A DNA stretch of 64,000 nt, from contig BSQZ01000050.1 of NCBI GenBank assembly GCA_033239005.1, positions 4,502,501 to 4,566,500 of the forward strand. Direction: 5' to 3'. Below, in pieces: positions 28,425 through 37,564 of this stretch; positions within the stretch are counted from its first letter, which is position 1; every line of letters starts with the position of its first letter. The DNA comes from Lamellibrachia satsuma. Lineage: Eukaryota > Annelida > Polychaeta > Sabellida > Siboglinidae. The notes beneath the pieces were generated by a model that searched no databases, had not been told where the DNA came from, and saw only the letters and a program-made list of their open reading frames with translations. A program made the position numbers and the translations under genes.

Positions 28425-29527
28425 GTCTCGAATGAAGTCTTACCGAACGCGTGGCTAGTCTTTATAGTAGACTGCACCAGTGCCTTGGCATCGATCCAGC
28501 TGTTGAATTTGGAGGGGTAGCCGAACCATTTCACGAACACTTGATTTCGTCCACCTACCTTGCGACGATCCAGGACCTCTTGCACGTAGAACAGTTTATC
28601 GGGGGGTACCAACACTTTCTGCAGCTCCATTTCGTAGAAGGTACCTTCCAGTACTTCGCCGAGATCGTCCTTCAATCGATACACGGGTGGAGCAGAGGGA
28701 TGAACCTCGTGTATCGTGAAAATCTCTTCGCTCCAATTCGCCGTGTACCCCTTTTCGAACTTACCTTTGTACTTGCTGATACGTACGCGATCCGACACGC
28801 GCAACTTGGGCACGCCCTTACCGTCGTGACCGTACAGTCGCTGCCACACCTTTTCCTGATTACGGTAACTCACCTGTGAAGGAGCCATGCCGATACTGCG
28901 GTGGTAGCTGTTGTTGTACGAATGCACCAGGTCCTGAAGGATGTTGATGTATCGCCACGTCTGGTGTTTCGTGAAGTATCGCCACATGCGTGTCTTCAAC
29001 GTCCTGTTGAATCTTTCCACGATGCACGCCTTCGTCTCCGCGTTGTGCGTGGAGAAGTGATGGATGTTGTGCTTCTTCAATAGAGTCTGGACGGATCTGT
29101 TCAGAAATTCCTTTCCTTGGTCTGTCTGCAACACCTTTGGCCAGCCTTTGCTGAACGTGCTGTCAAGTGCCGCTACCAACGACGCCGCGGACTTGTTCTT
29201 CATGGGAACACACCAGGCCACTTTCGAGAAGACGTCGATCACCGTGAGGAGAAAGGTCATACCGTCGTTGTGCTTTTTCAAATGCGACAGATCGACGAGA
29301 TCGGCCTGCCACTGCTGATGCAGACCGCTCACGATGACGCGTCGTCTCTCGAAACGACGTCTAGCCGGCTTGTGTAGGGTATAGGCGTCCTGTTCCGACA
29401 ACCATTCCGCGACCTTTTTTCTTGATATGTGCGTGACGCGTCGCAAGGCATCGGGTCCGCCGTAACTACCTACCCTTTTCGGATCGAAGTAGACCGTCCT
29501 AAGTGCTCGTTCTTTCTTCGGTGCCAT
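28421..29527 (-). CDS. INT: Retroviral-type integrase with chromodomain
   Basis: 368 aa from the ATG at 29527, chosen because the preceding 53-aa gene ends there in a TAATG overlap and because the family usually opens with an LRTVYFDPK..GS.GG segment. The rve core has the DDE triad: Asp76 (QADLVD), Asp136 (QTDQG) and Glu171 (VERFNR), with the canonical 35-residue D-E spacing. A chromodomain-like C-terminus (YVQEVLDRR...FVKWFGYPSKFNSWI, about residues 320-353) may steer target choice. It would cut and join the TIR ends and create the 6-bp duplication. All visible catalytic residues are present and the frame is intact. Confidence 0.93.
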   Translation of the reverse strand: MAPKKERALRTVYFDPKRVGSYGGPDALRRVTHISRKKVAEWLSEQDAYTLHKPARRRFERRRVIVSGLHQQWQADLVDLSHLKKHNDGMTFLLTVIDVFSKVAWCVPMKNKSAASLVAALDSTFSKGWPKVLQTDQGKEFLNRSVQTLLKKHNIHHFSTHNAETKACIVERFNRTLKTRMWRYFTKHQTWRYINILQDLVHSYNNSYHRSIGMAPSQVSYRNQEKVWQRLYGHDGKGVPKLRVSDRVRISKYKGKFEKGYTANWSEEIFTIHEVHPSAPPVYRLKDDLGEVLEGTFYEMELQKVLVPPDKLFYVQEVLDRRKVGGRNQVFVKWFGYPSKFNSWIDAKALVQSTIKTSHAFGKTSFET

Positions 29528-29688
29528 TAAAAGAGTTCCGATGGACTGACGGTTGTGACGTTTACTGCGCAGCACGGTGCGCAGCACGGTTCGTGACGAC
29601 TAAGAAAGAGTACGCTGACGTACACCAGAAGCCCCACTACCACACCCAAGACGATGACGAATGATCTATATTCTAGTACTGTGATCAT
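29527..29688 (-). CDS. Small membrane protein, 53 aa
   Basis: Starts at ATG 29686-29688 and ends with TAA sharing its last base with the integrase ATG (TAATG). One hydrophobic segment, residues about 9-29 (rich in V, L, I, G), followed by a short tail with a duplicated CCAP/CCAV cysteine pair. No similarity that I recognise. The exact junction with INT argues for a real, translationally coupled small gene. It lies after a ~160-nt non-coding gap that follows the 271-aa gene. Confidence 0.55.
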   Translation of the reverse strand: MITVLEYRSFVIVLGVVVGLLVYVSVLFLSRHEPCCAPCCAVNVTTVSPSELF

Positions 29689-29848
29689 ACTCTGCAGAGC
29701 AAATGTTGTAAAGATTTCGCACTACGGCGTCAGCAATCAAGTACAGTCCAACGCAAAATACTGTAACGACGACGGAACGGTAGTACGTGTCCTGTGGATC
29801 GTTCGATATCGCAGTGCACACTGAGCTGTGGACACGTGTTGCAACGAC

Positions 29849-30664
29849 TTAAATGTCTTCCCAACTAGCCAATGACGTCAGTGCCTTGCGTTGACGTTCT
29901 GGAGGTGGGGTGAGCATGGAATGTTCCATTTGTCCGCGTCGACGAGCGAGGGGTGTCCAACTGAGCGATCTTCTTGCGCTAGCACCACCACCAGAGCGAG
30001 GAGTAGCCGGTATTCGACGACGACCTGGAGTGGTGGATGTGGTCGGTGTCGGTGCCTGGCGTATGTAGTCTCTCCTGGCGACGTTACCGACCAACTCCAT
30101 GGGCAGGTTCATGGCACGGAGTTGTCTTGCAAACGGTTGCCATCCCGTCGGATTGGTCTTTCTCTTGCGCAACACATCGTTCACGAGATCCACCACGTTA
30201 CTTCCGGCGATGGGCACACCCTCGTGTATCAGTTCGCCGCGGGCGGTCCAAGACATGTTTCTTTTCATGCGTTCCATCAACCGTCTGGCTTTGCCTTGCA
30301 TGGTCTTGGGAACGGTATCCACGACGTCGGCTTCTATCTCGCTAGCAGGAGCTTCCCCCGGCCCCGCCCCCGCCTCCGGCCCCGGCCCCGGCCCCGGCCC
30401 CGGCCCCGGTCCAGACTCGTTCACCGAGATCACTCGTGTCGGTTCCTTGGCGTGTTTATCGGACAAGACGTTATACCGTTGCAACACCTGATTATACAAT
30501 GTGACCTTGGTCCTGTCGTCGAGGTCTTTTCTGTCGAGGATGGTCGTCATCTCGTCATCGAGAGCTCGCACCTTCTTACCTAAGGTATCCGTCGGGGGTG
30601 GGGGTGATCGAAGCGTGTCCAACATTCGTGGATCTACCAAGGCCATCTTGCGTGCGTGTTCCAT
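29849..30664 (-). CDS. Polinton protein of unknown function, 271 aa
   Basis: Contains a GP dipeptide run (about residues 85-97, from a GGCCCC-type repeat at 30365-30412). A more conserved-looking central domain follows at about residues 125-200, with KARRLMERMKR, MSWTARGELIHEGVPIAGSN and VDLVNDVLRKRK. The C-terminus is basic and Ser/Pro-rich. The central motifs recur in Polintons between ATPase and integrase, but I know no function; virion or nucleoprotein roles are guesses. Its ATG directly follows the stop of the pX-like gene (TAGATG). Confidence 0.7.
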   Translation of the reverse strand: MEHARKMALVDPRMLDTLRSPPPPTDTLGKKVRALDDEMTTILDRKDLDDRTKVTLYNQVLQRYNVLSDKHAKEPTRVISVNESGPGPGPGPGPGPEAGAGPGEAPASEIEADVVDTVPKTMQGKARRLMERMKRNMSWTARGELIHEGVPIAGSNVVDLVNDVLRKRKTNPTGWQPFARQLRAMNLPMELVGNVARRDYIRQAPTPTTSTTPGRRRIPATPRSGGGASARRSLSWTPLARRRGQMEHSMLTPPPERQRKALTSLASWEDI

Positions 30665-31066
30665 CTAACCTCCCGAACGAAGGTGACGCGATCTGGTTGC
30701 TTGCGGGAGCAGCACCTCTCGAAGCAAGGGTAGAAACACCGAACTTGCCAAGGGTGCTAGGAAGGCCGATAGGAACCCTCCGCTCTGTCCCTCGCCGACC
30801 TGTCGGTTCAGCAAGAGGCGTCTTCTTCTACCGGTCGACGTTCGACTGTGAGCCAACTCCCGTAACCTCTTCCTGTATTTACTCAAACGACGCCTCTGTA
30901 ATGCAGACAATGGAATGTTCTGTTTTAATATGTTGTAGGCACACTCGGCTAGCGCACACAAAAGATCGGCGTCAGCGTTTTCGATGATGGCTCTTTTCAG
31001 TTTGTTGTTCTTGATCCTGTTCAGCGCCTGTATGCATATAATGTGTCTCTTCACCAGGGCAGACAT
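30665..31066 (-). CDS. pX-like basic protein, 133 aa
   Basis: Start set at ATG 31064-31066, because the longer frame upstream runs into the ATPase gene in another frame and is not family-like. N-terminal helical part (KRHIICIQALNRIKNNKLKRAI, NADADLLCALAECAYNIL), then a highly basic stretch with RKRLREL and GRRRRLLL, and a hydrophobic GGFLSAFLAPLASSVFLPLL end. The order basic stretch then GG-hydrophobic tail resembles adenovirus core protein pX. Packing or condensing the genome is the likely role by analogy. Confidence 0.68.
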   Translation of the reverse strand: MSALVKRHIICIQALNRIKNNKLKRAIIENADADLLCALAECAYNILKQNIPLSALQRRRLSKYRKRLRELAHSRTSTGRRRRLLLNRQVGEGQSGGFLSAFLAPLASSVFLPLLREVLLPQATRSRHLRSGG

Positions 31067-31103
31067 GGTGGGAATGAAGAGACTATCCACGCGTGCGGTC
31101 TTT

Positions 31104-31730
31104 TTATACCTTCGGCAAGTACACGTACTGAACACCGTCGTCTGGAAAGATGGCCGTGCGGAGACGCATGTCCTCCGGCGTGTCCTGCTTGAGATCGACC
31201 AATAGATAGCCGTACGGTACCGAGGTGGCGTCTTTAAAAGCCTCTTGAACGAATTTGGCGCGCCCCGGATACATCTGTCGAGCCAAGTGCGACATCTGCG
31301 ATGCGTCACGAGGATTCTTGAACACCACCATGTATTGAGAATTCAGACTGATGGTACGACTCTCTTTGTTTTTGGGGAAAAGGTTCTGTACGAGATACAG
31401 CACGGACGTGTTCCTGTGATGACTCTTTTTAGTGAACAAGGTCGTGACCCGTTCGTCCGTTTCTGCCATGAGATCGTCTATGACGATGAGGTTCCTCGTC
31501 GACGAATCGAACATGCTAGCACTCGGCAATCCTTCCTCGAAGCGCACGTCCGTCAAGTCCATCGTTGCGTAAGCCTCTTGCCATTCTCCGTAACACCACG
31601 TGATCCGTTCGGGAGGAGGATCGATCATCGCAGCAGCGTGACGTAGCATACGCGTCACGAAAGTACTTTTGCCGCATCCCGTCGGACCGGCGACGATGCA
31701 CGTGAAAGGATGTTTCCACCGCGCGTCCAT
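31104..31730 (-). CDS. FtsK/HerA-type genome-packaging ATPase
   Basis: 208 aa, a typical size for the Polinton A32-like ATPase. Walker A is GPTGCGKST (residues 15-23) and Walker B LIVIDD (81-86). A LVQNLF segment follows, with Gln in the sensor-like position. It would drive DNA into preformed capsids. It lies between PolB (39 nt upstream) and the pX-like gene (37 nt downstream). The frame is intact. Confidence 0.92.
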   Translation of the reverse strand: MDARWKHPFTCIVAGPTGCGKSTFVTRMLRHAAAMIDPPPERITWCYGEWQEAYATMDLTDVRFEEGLPSASMFDSSTRNLIVIDDLMAETDERVTTLFTKKSHHRNTSVLYLVQNLFPKNKESRTISLNSQYMVVFKNPRDASQMSHLARQMYPGRAKFVQEAFKDATSVPYGYLLVDLKQDTPEDMRLRTAIFPDDGVQYVYLPKV

Positions 31731-31769
31731 GGTCGCTTATGAAAGACGACCGCAGTGCATCGTCCTTTT

Positions 31770-34700
31770 CTACACGTCCACCGGACCCGTGCTCACCCCG
31801 TCCTCGTGCACCACTCGTTTGGGGTAGAAGTAGGTGAGAGCCGCTCGTTCCTGCACGTACGTCATCACGGTCGAGTGACGCACCCGGAACCCACGGTTCT
31901 TTCCACTTCCGCTCCGACGGTTGGTGAGCACCTCCAGGAACGCGTTCTTGTCGATGTCGTTGTGACGTTTGCTCAGTCCTTTGGTGCTGTATTTGTCGGT
32001 GGCTCCGAAACAATAGTACGTCTTGCTGCACAACCCCACGAACCCGTCGCCGGACCATTCCACCTTGAACAGACCAGGTGTCCTCTTGTCGTACGCCCTA
32101 CGCGCTTTACAGCACGCCTCGTCGCCGACCCACGGTCTATTGGCGAGTCGACAGCGCACGTACTCGTTCCGATGGTCGTCGCAACATTCGGACGGCAACC
32201 ATTCGGAGCGGTGCCGGAAGTAATGTTCTCGTAGTTCCGGAGTCACGAGGGCGTCGACGGACTCGCCGGCCAAGGCCAAATAGGCAGAATCTGTATCTGT
32301 CTCGCAGTACTGAAAAAGAGGGCGCTCCAGGTACCTGTCGATGAAGTCGTAGTAGAACTGTAACATGCGCATCTTGGCGTACTGCAGAACGAAGAATCCC
32401 ACGTGTACGGGCAGGGTGTACGTGACGGTCTTCTTGTTCATCTCTATCTCGTACGTATCGTCCACGATGACATCGAGTTGTCGGAATCTCTTATCGTTGA
32501 CCAAGAGCGATGCCGCCTTCTCCTTGCAATAATTGACGTCACGATGTCGGTCCACGTTGGTTATGGTCTTTCCGTAACCCGAGTTCCCCAGCAACTTCAT
32601 GGTGTCTGCGATGATGGCCTTGTGCGAGTGGACGTCTCCTTCGCGTCGCGCCGCGGACACTGCATCGCCGAACCGTCTGAAACACGGGACGGGATCGTAC
32701 TCGATGACCTGATACACGTGCGTCACCTCGAGACCGTGGTCCATGTACCATCGCAGCAGAGGCGTGGCAAGCAGGATCTTATCCCCTCGATAACTACCCA
32801 CGAGCATGCGTCTCGGTGTCGTCATGATGTCGTGCTCCTCGGCGTATCGGCGCATGAACGGTCCGATATCGTCGCGTGTCAGTCGGATGTTCTTGAACAC
32901 TGGCTGCATCTCGGCAAAGTGTTCTCGCAATGCTTCCGGTACGCAAAGGTCACACTCGATCAGACCGAACACGGTTCCGGCACGCACGCCGCTCAGGATC
33001 TGTTGTGACGTCATCGTCCATCGTGCGTGACGTCGGCGCGGAAATGCAGCATCCAGAAGCTTTTTCACGACAGGATCTCGTCTCGTCTGTTTCCACTCGC
33101 ATTCCCACATCTCTACGACTTTGACAAAGTGACGGAGGTAGACGGTGTTCTTTCGGGTGTCTTCGAGCAGTTCAGCCATGGGTTTCCCGTTGACCTCGTT
33201 GACCTCTTTGCCAGTGCACGAGTGACCATGGAAAAAACATCCGTGGTACTGATAAGCCGTTTTCGTCTCGCTGCACCACCCGTCCACCAGCAGTTTGCCT
33301 ATTCTCTTCTCTCTACCGTTGATCTGGTGTCGTATGACGCGTCCCGTGCGTTCGGATTCCCAAGTCAACCATTCCGCGGCCATCTGACCGTACAGCTGCG
33401 CCGATTCCGGTCGGAAATCCTTCTCTTCCCGTCGTCGCGTGTACCATCCCATAGGCATGTCTTGCATGAGTGACCACAAGTACAGGGCATTGGCATCGTA
33501 TCCAACGATGGACCTACAAGGACGAGCGGCCTCCCGTACTCGTTCTGACGTAGCGTGGTGACCCCTTTCTCGTGATAGCGATGAAAAATGAGCGAAGCCC
33601 CGCCAACCACGTGATCTTTGACGAGATGATGAAGATCTTTATTCTTCTCGTTGAATATGGTAAAGTAGGTCTTCTCGGGAAGGTCGTTGAACAGGTAGAG
33701 CAAGGTCAGACCAGGTACGCTGATGCCTTGCTTGAACATGTCTATGCCACGTTGTTCGTAGAAGGCAAACTGTCTGTCGATGGCCTGCAGAAAGGGAACC
33801 ACGTCTCTGTTGTTGTACCAGACGAGAAAGTCTCGCAAAGTCGTCATGGAATTGTCGCGCCAGGCCTCTTGACAACTGGCATAATCCTCGTCGGAGATAC
33901 CTTCGTTCTTCAGTCGACTGAAGAAGGCCTGTTTCGATGGAAGTGCAGTGTCGTCGAGTCTCTCCAAACGGTCCATGTACTCGTACGGGAAATGACCTTT
34001 TGTCACCTCGCATCCGTACGCCTTCAGATACTTGTCGTAACTGAACCCGGGAGCTATGTAGTTGGTCATGTCTAGGAATTTCAGCTGATCCGTCGAAAGA
34101 CACATGAAAGTGTTGTTGCGTTTGATGACGAAAAAGTACCGACACCCTCATTCTCCTCGTCTTTGTCGTCTTGTTCTTCTTCTTGTTCTTCTTGTTCTTC
34201 TTGTTCCTTTGATCCGGTGGATAAGAAGTAGGGTATGAGAAACTGTTTGATGGCATTGAGATCATACTTACCCGAATTGAACCCGATGACAGGTAACTGA
34301 TGCATCCAGCCATAGAGTTGTCCCATCAGCTTTTTGTATGGATTGGTCGTCGGACGAGATTTCTTCTTATCGATGGCTGCTCGTGCAGCCTTCTCGGTTT
34401 CGTCCCATTTCGTCAGTTCCTCTGCGAGTTGATCCAAGACATCTTCGTACGAGTGTTTGATCTTGTCGTACGCGGCGTCACTCATCTCTTGTAAGATATT
34501 CATCATTTTACTCACCAACTTGTTGGTGTCTCCGTTCGTGACGAGACATTGCACTCGCTCGTGGCCGGGGACGTTGGATGCTACGCTGACGCTCAGTGGA
34601 ACGTGACGCGCCACCCAGTGGACCTTGTCACTGTCCGACGGAAGTTGTTCCGTGTCGAACCAACACTCGAAATCAAAGGTGGCTCGATACGGATAGTAGC

Positions 34701-35956
34701 GCAACGATTCAGCCACGCGAATGTTCTCGTCGTCCAGACGTTCGAACACCGATGGTGTGGAATGGTACACGCCGCCAGGATAGACTCGACGCACACCTCC
34801 CGTACACGTGCGCTCGTGTCGATACAGCTTCGATGCCTCTTTCCATAACGAGTCACCACACTTCCGACATCGATACGAGTTGCAGTACATGCAGACATCT
34901 TGGATGAATGAAAAATGTGTCCCGTGAAGGTTGAGATACATTGTTTCGGGGTAGTTGCATAACGATCGACGAACCAGTTCGGCAGTCGACTTACCGTCCT
35001 CCTCGTTGACAAGACGGTACACGCACACATTCGTTTGGAACGTGGTCTCTACGCGATAGAGGTCATCCAGCGTGACCCCTGTAAATTCTTCCATGGGTAC
35101 GTGATCTCGATCGTATGTCTCGTAGAGCGTCTTCACCGCCGGTTCCAATCGATATAGATCGCATCCTCGATGCAGGGCCAGACATCGGAACAGACACAGG
35201 TTATCTTTGTACCTCTTGTTATGGATGGGATCCGTTTCCAGTCCGATGATGCTTTTCTTCCTTTTGATGTAGGATGGTAGAGAGATCATGCCTACACATC
35301 CTATAGGATGATCGATGATGCGATTAACGAAAAAAGTGACATTCGTCACGAGTTCGCATACCCACGCAGAATCCGGTCTTTGATTGATGGCCCATTGCAA
35401 GAGGTCGGGTTCTCGGATGCGTTCGAGAAATTTATCAAAGTCCTTGCTGTTGGCGACGAGACTGGGTTCGTCCAGGTAGCGTCCACAGCAATTACAAGAG
35501 GTATGATAGTACTTGTATTGACCCGTGTTCTTGTTTCTCAGAATGAACCCGTAACTGAGGTTAATCTTGAACGCATTGGTCTGTTCCTGGAACATGATCT
35601 TCAAAGACGGTTCCAAGTCGGTCGTGTCTAGCGTGATTAATCTGTAATCGTACCTGCATTGAAGTGGACCTCTGAACGCGTGGGTCCGTATAGCAGACCA
35701 GTGCGCACGAACGACATCTAGCAACTCCGTCGACAGAGTATCGGCGAAGGGAAGTCGATCAGGCGGGTCTAACGGATCTTCCTCGGTAACGAGGGGATGG
35801 TTTTGAGATGGGATAGTGTCTTCTCTTGTTGATCTCTTTGGTGCTGGTGGCTCGGTGACGTCGGCACACGCGGTTCGTGCGTGCATGGTCAGATGGTAAC
35901 GTCTTTCGAAGTTCCGTCCGCATTTCTTACACGCGTAGACTATGCTTCTACTACTT

Positions 35957-35987
<31 letters not shown>

Positions 35988-36228
35988 CTCTACATACCGA
36001 CCTTACGTGACGCTGTAGGTTGTTATATCTCCCGAAGGTGGCGCCGCATTTCTCGCATGCGTATTTCGCTCTCTTTGCATAGTCGCTGCGTGGCGCCACC
36101 ATAGGCGGTGCCATCGAGTATGAATGTAAGTCGCATGATGGCGTCGAGTGATTACTCTGCACGTGACGTTGTAGTTCTGCGCACGTGTCGAAGGCGAGCT
36201 CGCAGTGACGACACTGGTGTCTTTCCAT
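31770..36228 (-). CDS. POLB: Protein-primed family B DNA polymerase, two frameshifts
   Basis: Three overlapping frames make up one gene. First part (36228-34081): three zinc fingers at residues 6-27, 58-79 and 100-121, an NLCLFRCLALH region, exonuclease motif I (TFDFECWF) and II (FNSGKYDLN). Middle (to about 33530): exonuclease III (WYNNRDVV). Last part: polymerase motif A just upstream of 33479, motif B KLLGNSGYGK and motif C ETDTDSAYL. Frames change at the A5 run 34131-34135 and near 33530-33537; the span of 4,459 nt is two short of a multiple of three. A 31-kDa-scale acidic EEQ/DEE run precedes the first break. It would replicate the element from a terminal-protein primer. Heads the minus-strand cassette, with a TATA box 42 bp upstream. 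Confidence 0.92.
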
Positions 36229-36269
36229 GGCTGCGTCTACAACTGAGAGGGAATGGACTCTCAGTACAT

Positions 36270-36277
36270 CTATATAG
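36270..36277 (-). promoter_or_regulatory. POLB: TATA box of the PolB-led cassette
   Basis: CTATATAG lies about 42 bp upstream of the PolB ATG, leaving room for a very short leader with an initiator-like TCAGTT. The same TATA plus GTGAGGTGGATAA-type flank is repeated at 36531-36550. Confidence 0.65.
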
Positions 36278-36300
36278 TGCGTGCGAGGTGGATAACATGT

Positions 36301-36680
36301 AAGAGACGTTCCTATTGGTCAATTACTAATTAACATGGGTACTATTGACCAATCAGCGTTAAGAGACGTTCCTAGCTTGATTCCTATTGGTCAATTACTA
36401 ATTAACTATTGACCAATCAGCATTAAGAGACGTTCCTAGCTTGATTCCTATTGGTCAATTACTAATTAACATGGGTACTATTGACCAATCACGAATAACC
36501 TAACATGAGTACTATGGCCTCTCACTACATCTATATAGTAGCTGTGAGGTGGATAAGATGTCTATCATTAATAAGAGACGTTCCTATTGGTCAATTACTA
36601 ATTAACATGGCTACTATTGTCCAATCACAAATGAGAGACGTTCCTAGCTTGATTCCTATTGGTCAATTACTAAAAAGGGG
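36301..36680. promoter_or_regulatory. Tandem CCAAT-box repeats upstream of PolB
   Basis: Five ATTGGTCAAT sites (from 36314, 36386, 36450, 36586 and 36658). Four are paired with ATTGACCAAT (36344, 36408, 36480) or the variant ATTGTCCAAT (about 36616). Each pair is an inverted repeat around an ATTACTAATTAA core. AGAGACGTTCCTA motifs alternate with them. The CCAAT cores are NF-Y-type sites, so this is probably the upstream control region of the cassette. The overlapping frame 36505-36762 is a by-product. Confidence 0.65.
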
Positions 36681-36797
36681 CGTTCCTAACTTGGACACTA
36701 TGTCCATCATAATCGACTACGGGTTTCCCTTTCGTGAAGAGGGGTGTCAGTCGTGCGAATAATGAAGGTACAACACGTTCCATTCCATTTTGACTAT

Positions 36798-36803
36798 TTT
36801 ATT
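36798..36803 (-). terminator. Polyadenylation signal for right-arm minus-strand genes
   Basis: AATAAA on the minus strand, in context like the signal at 24635-24640, downstream of the ORF that stops at 37537. Confidence 0.5.
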
Positions 36804-36885
36804 CAATAGAATACATTGTCTATGAAATATATATATATACTGATATGAAAAGATAGGCTTCTCTATATATAAGTTGATGATGATT

Positions 36886-37083
36886 GACTTGTGGGCTTTT
36901 ACACCACGACAGAGGTCACGTGTGTGAATAATGGCTGACTTGTGGGCTTTTACACCACGACAGAGGTCACGTGTGAATAATGGCGGACTTGTGGGCTTTT
37001 ACACCACGACAGAGGTCACGTGTGTGAATAATGACGGACTTGTGGGTTTTTACACCACGACAGAGGTCACGTGTGTGAATAAT
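36886..37083 (-). repeat. 3'-region motif array, right (four ~50-bp units)
   Basis: Four copies of GACTTGTGGGCTTTTACACC then ACGACAGAGGTCACGTG. Each holds a CACGTG E-box. Perfect 12-bp inverted repeats flank the array (CTTCTCTATATA at 36858-36869, TATATAGAGAAG at 37086-37097). It is homologous to the left array at 24725-24900 and also precedes an AATAAA on the minus strand. Confidence 0.75.
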
Positions 37084-37138
37084 TGTATATAGAGAAGTCG
37101 ATCTCTTCATGCATAAAGATTACTATATGTATTTCATA

Positions 37139-37431
37139 GACACTAATGATATATAACAATTACTAAAGACACTAATGATATATAAAAAATACATAAGATT
37201 AAAGTCAATATAAAAAAAAACACTAATGATATATAACAACTACATAGATTAAAGTCAATAACAATTACTAAAGACACTAATGATATATAAAAAATAAATA
37301 CATAAGATTCAAATCAATTACTCTGTGTGACACTAATGATATATATATAACAACTAAATACATAAGATTAAATTCATTAACAATTACTAAAGACACTAAA
37401 CAATTACTATAAATTCATCAACAATTACTAA

Positions 37432-37432
<1 letters not shown>
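37139..37432. repeat. AT-rich imperfect repeats
   Basis: Five copies of CACTAATGATATATA alternating with ACAATTACTAAAGA and ACATAAGATTAAA motifs. Possibly an easily unwound region; no function shown. Confidence 0.65.
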
Positions 37433-37433
<1 letters not shown>

Positions 37434-37501
<68 letters not shown>

Positions 37502-37516
37502 CGTGTGTGTGTGTGT
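37434..37516. repeat. (TG)n microsatellite
   Basis: About 80 bp of TG, directly abutting the hairpin at 37517-37564. Confidence 0.95.
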
Positions 37517-37564
37517 GGCGTGTTTCAATCCTTTGTTTACAACATCCAAGGATTGAAACACGCC
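37517..37564 (-). other. Perfect 17-bp hairpin over a stop codon
   Basis: Arms 37517-37533 (GGCGTGTTTCAATCCTT) and 37548-37564 are perfect reverse complements around a 14-nt loop. The TAA of the minus-strand ORF (37537-37539) lies in the loop, so the arm before it is coding. Confidence 0.85.

Noticed and set aside
31516..32058. 180-codon minus frame between ATPase and PolB
   Set aside because: Out-of-frame reading of the PolB 3' end and the ATPase 5' end.
33639..34313. 224-codon minus frame overlapping PolB
   Set aside because: Alternative frame of PolB; only the frames carrying exonuclease motifs are credible.
36505..36762. 85-codon plus frame upstream of PolB
   Set aside because: Read through the CCAAT/AGAGACGTTCC repeats; no other support.
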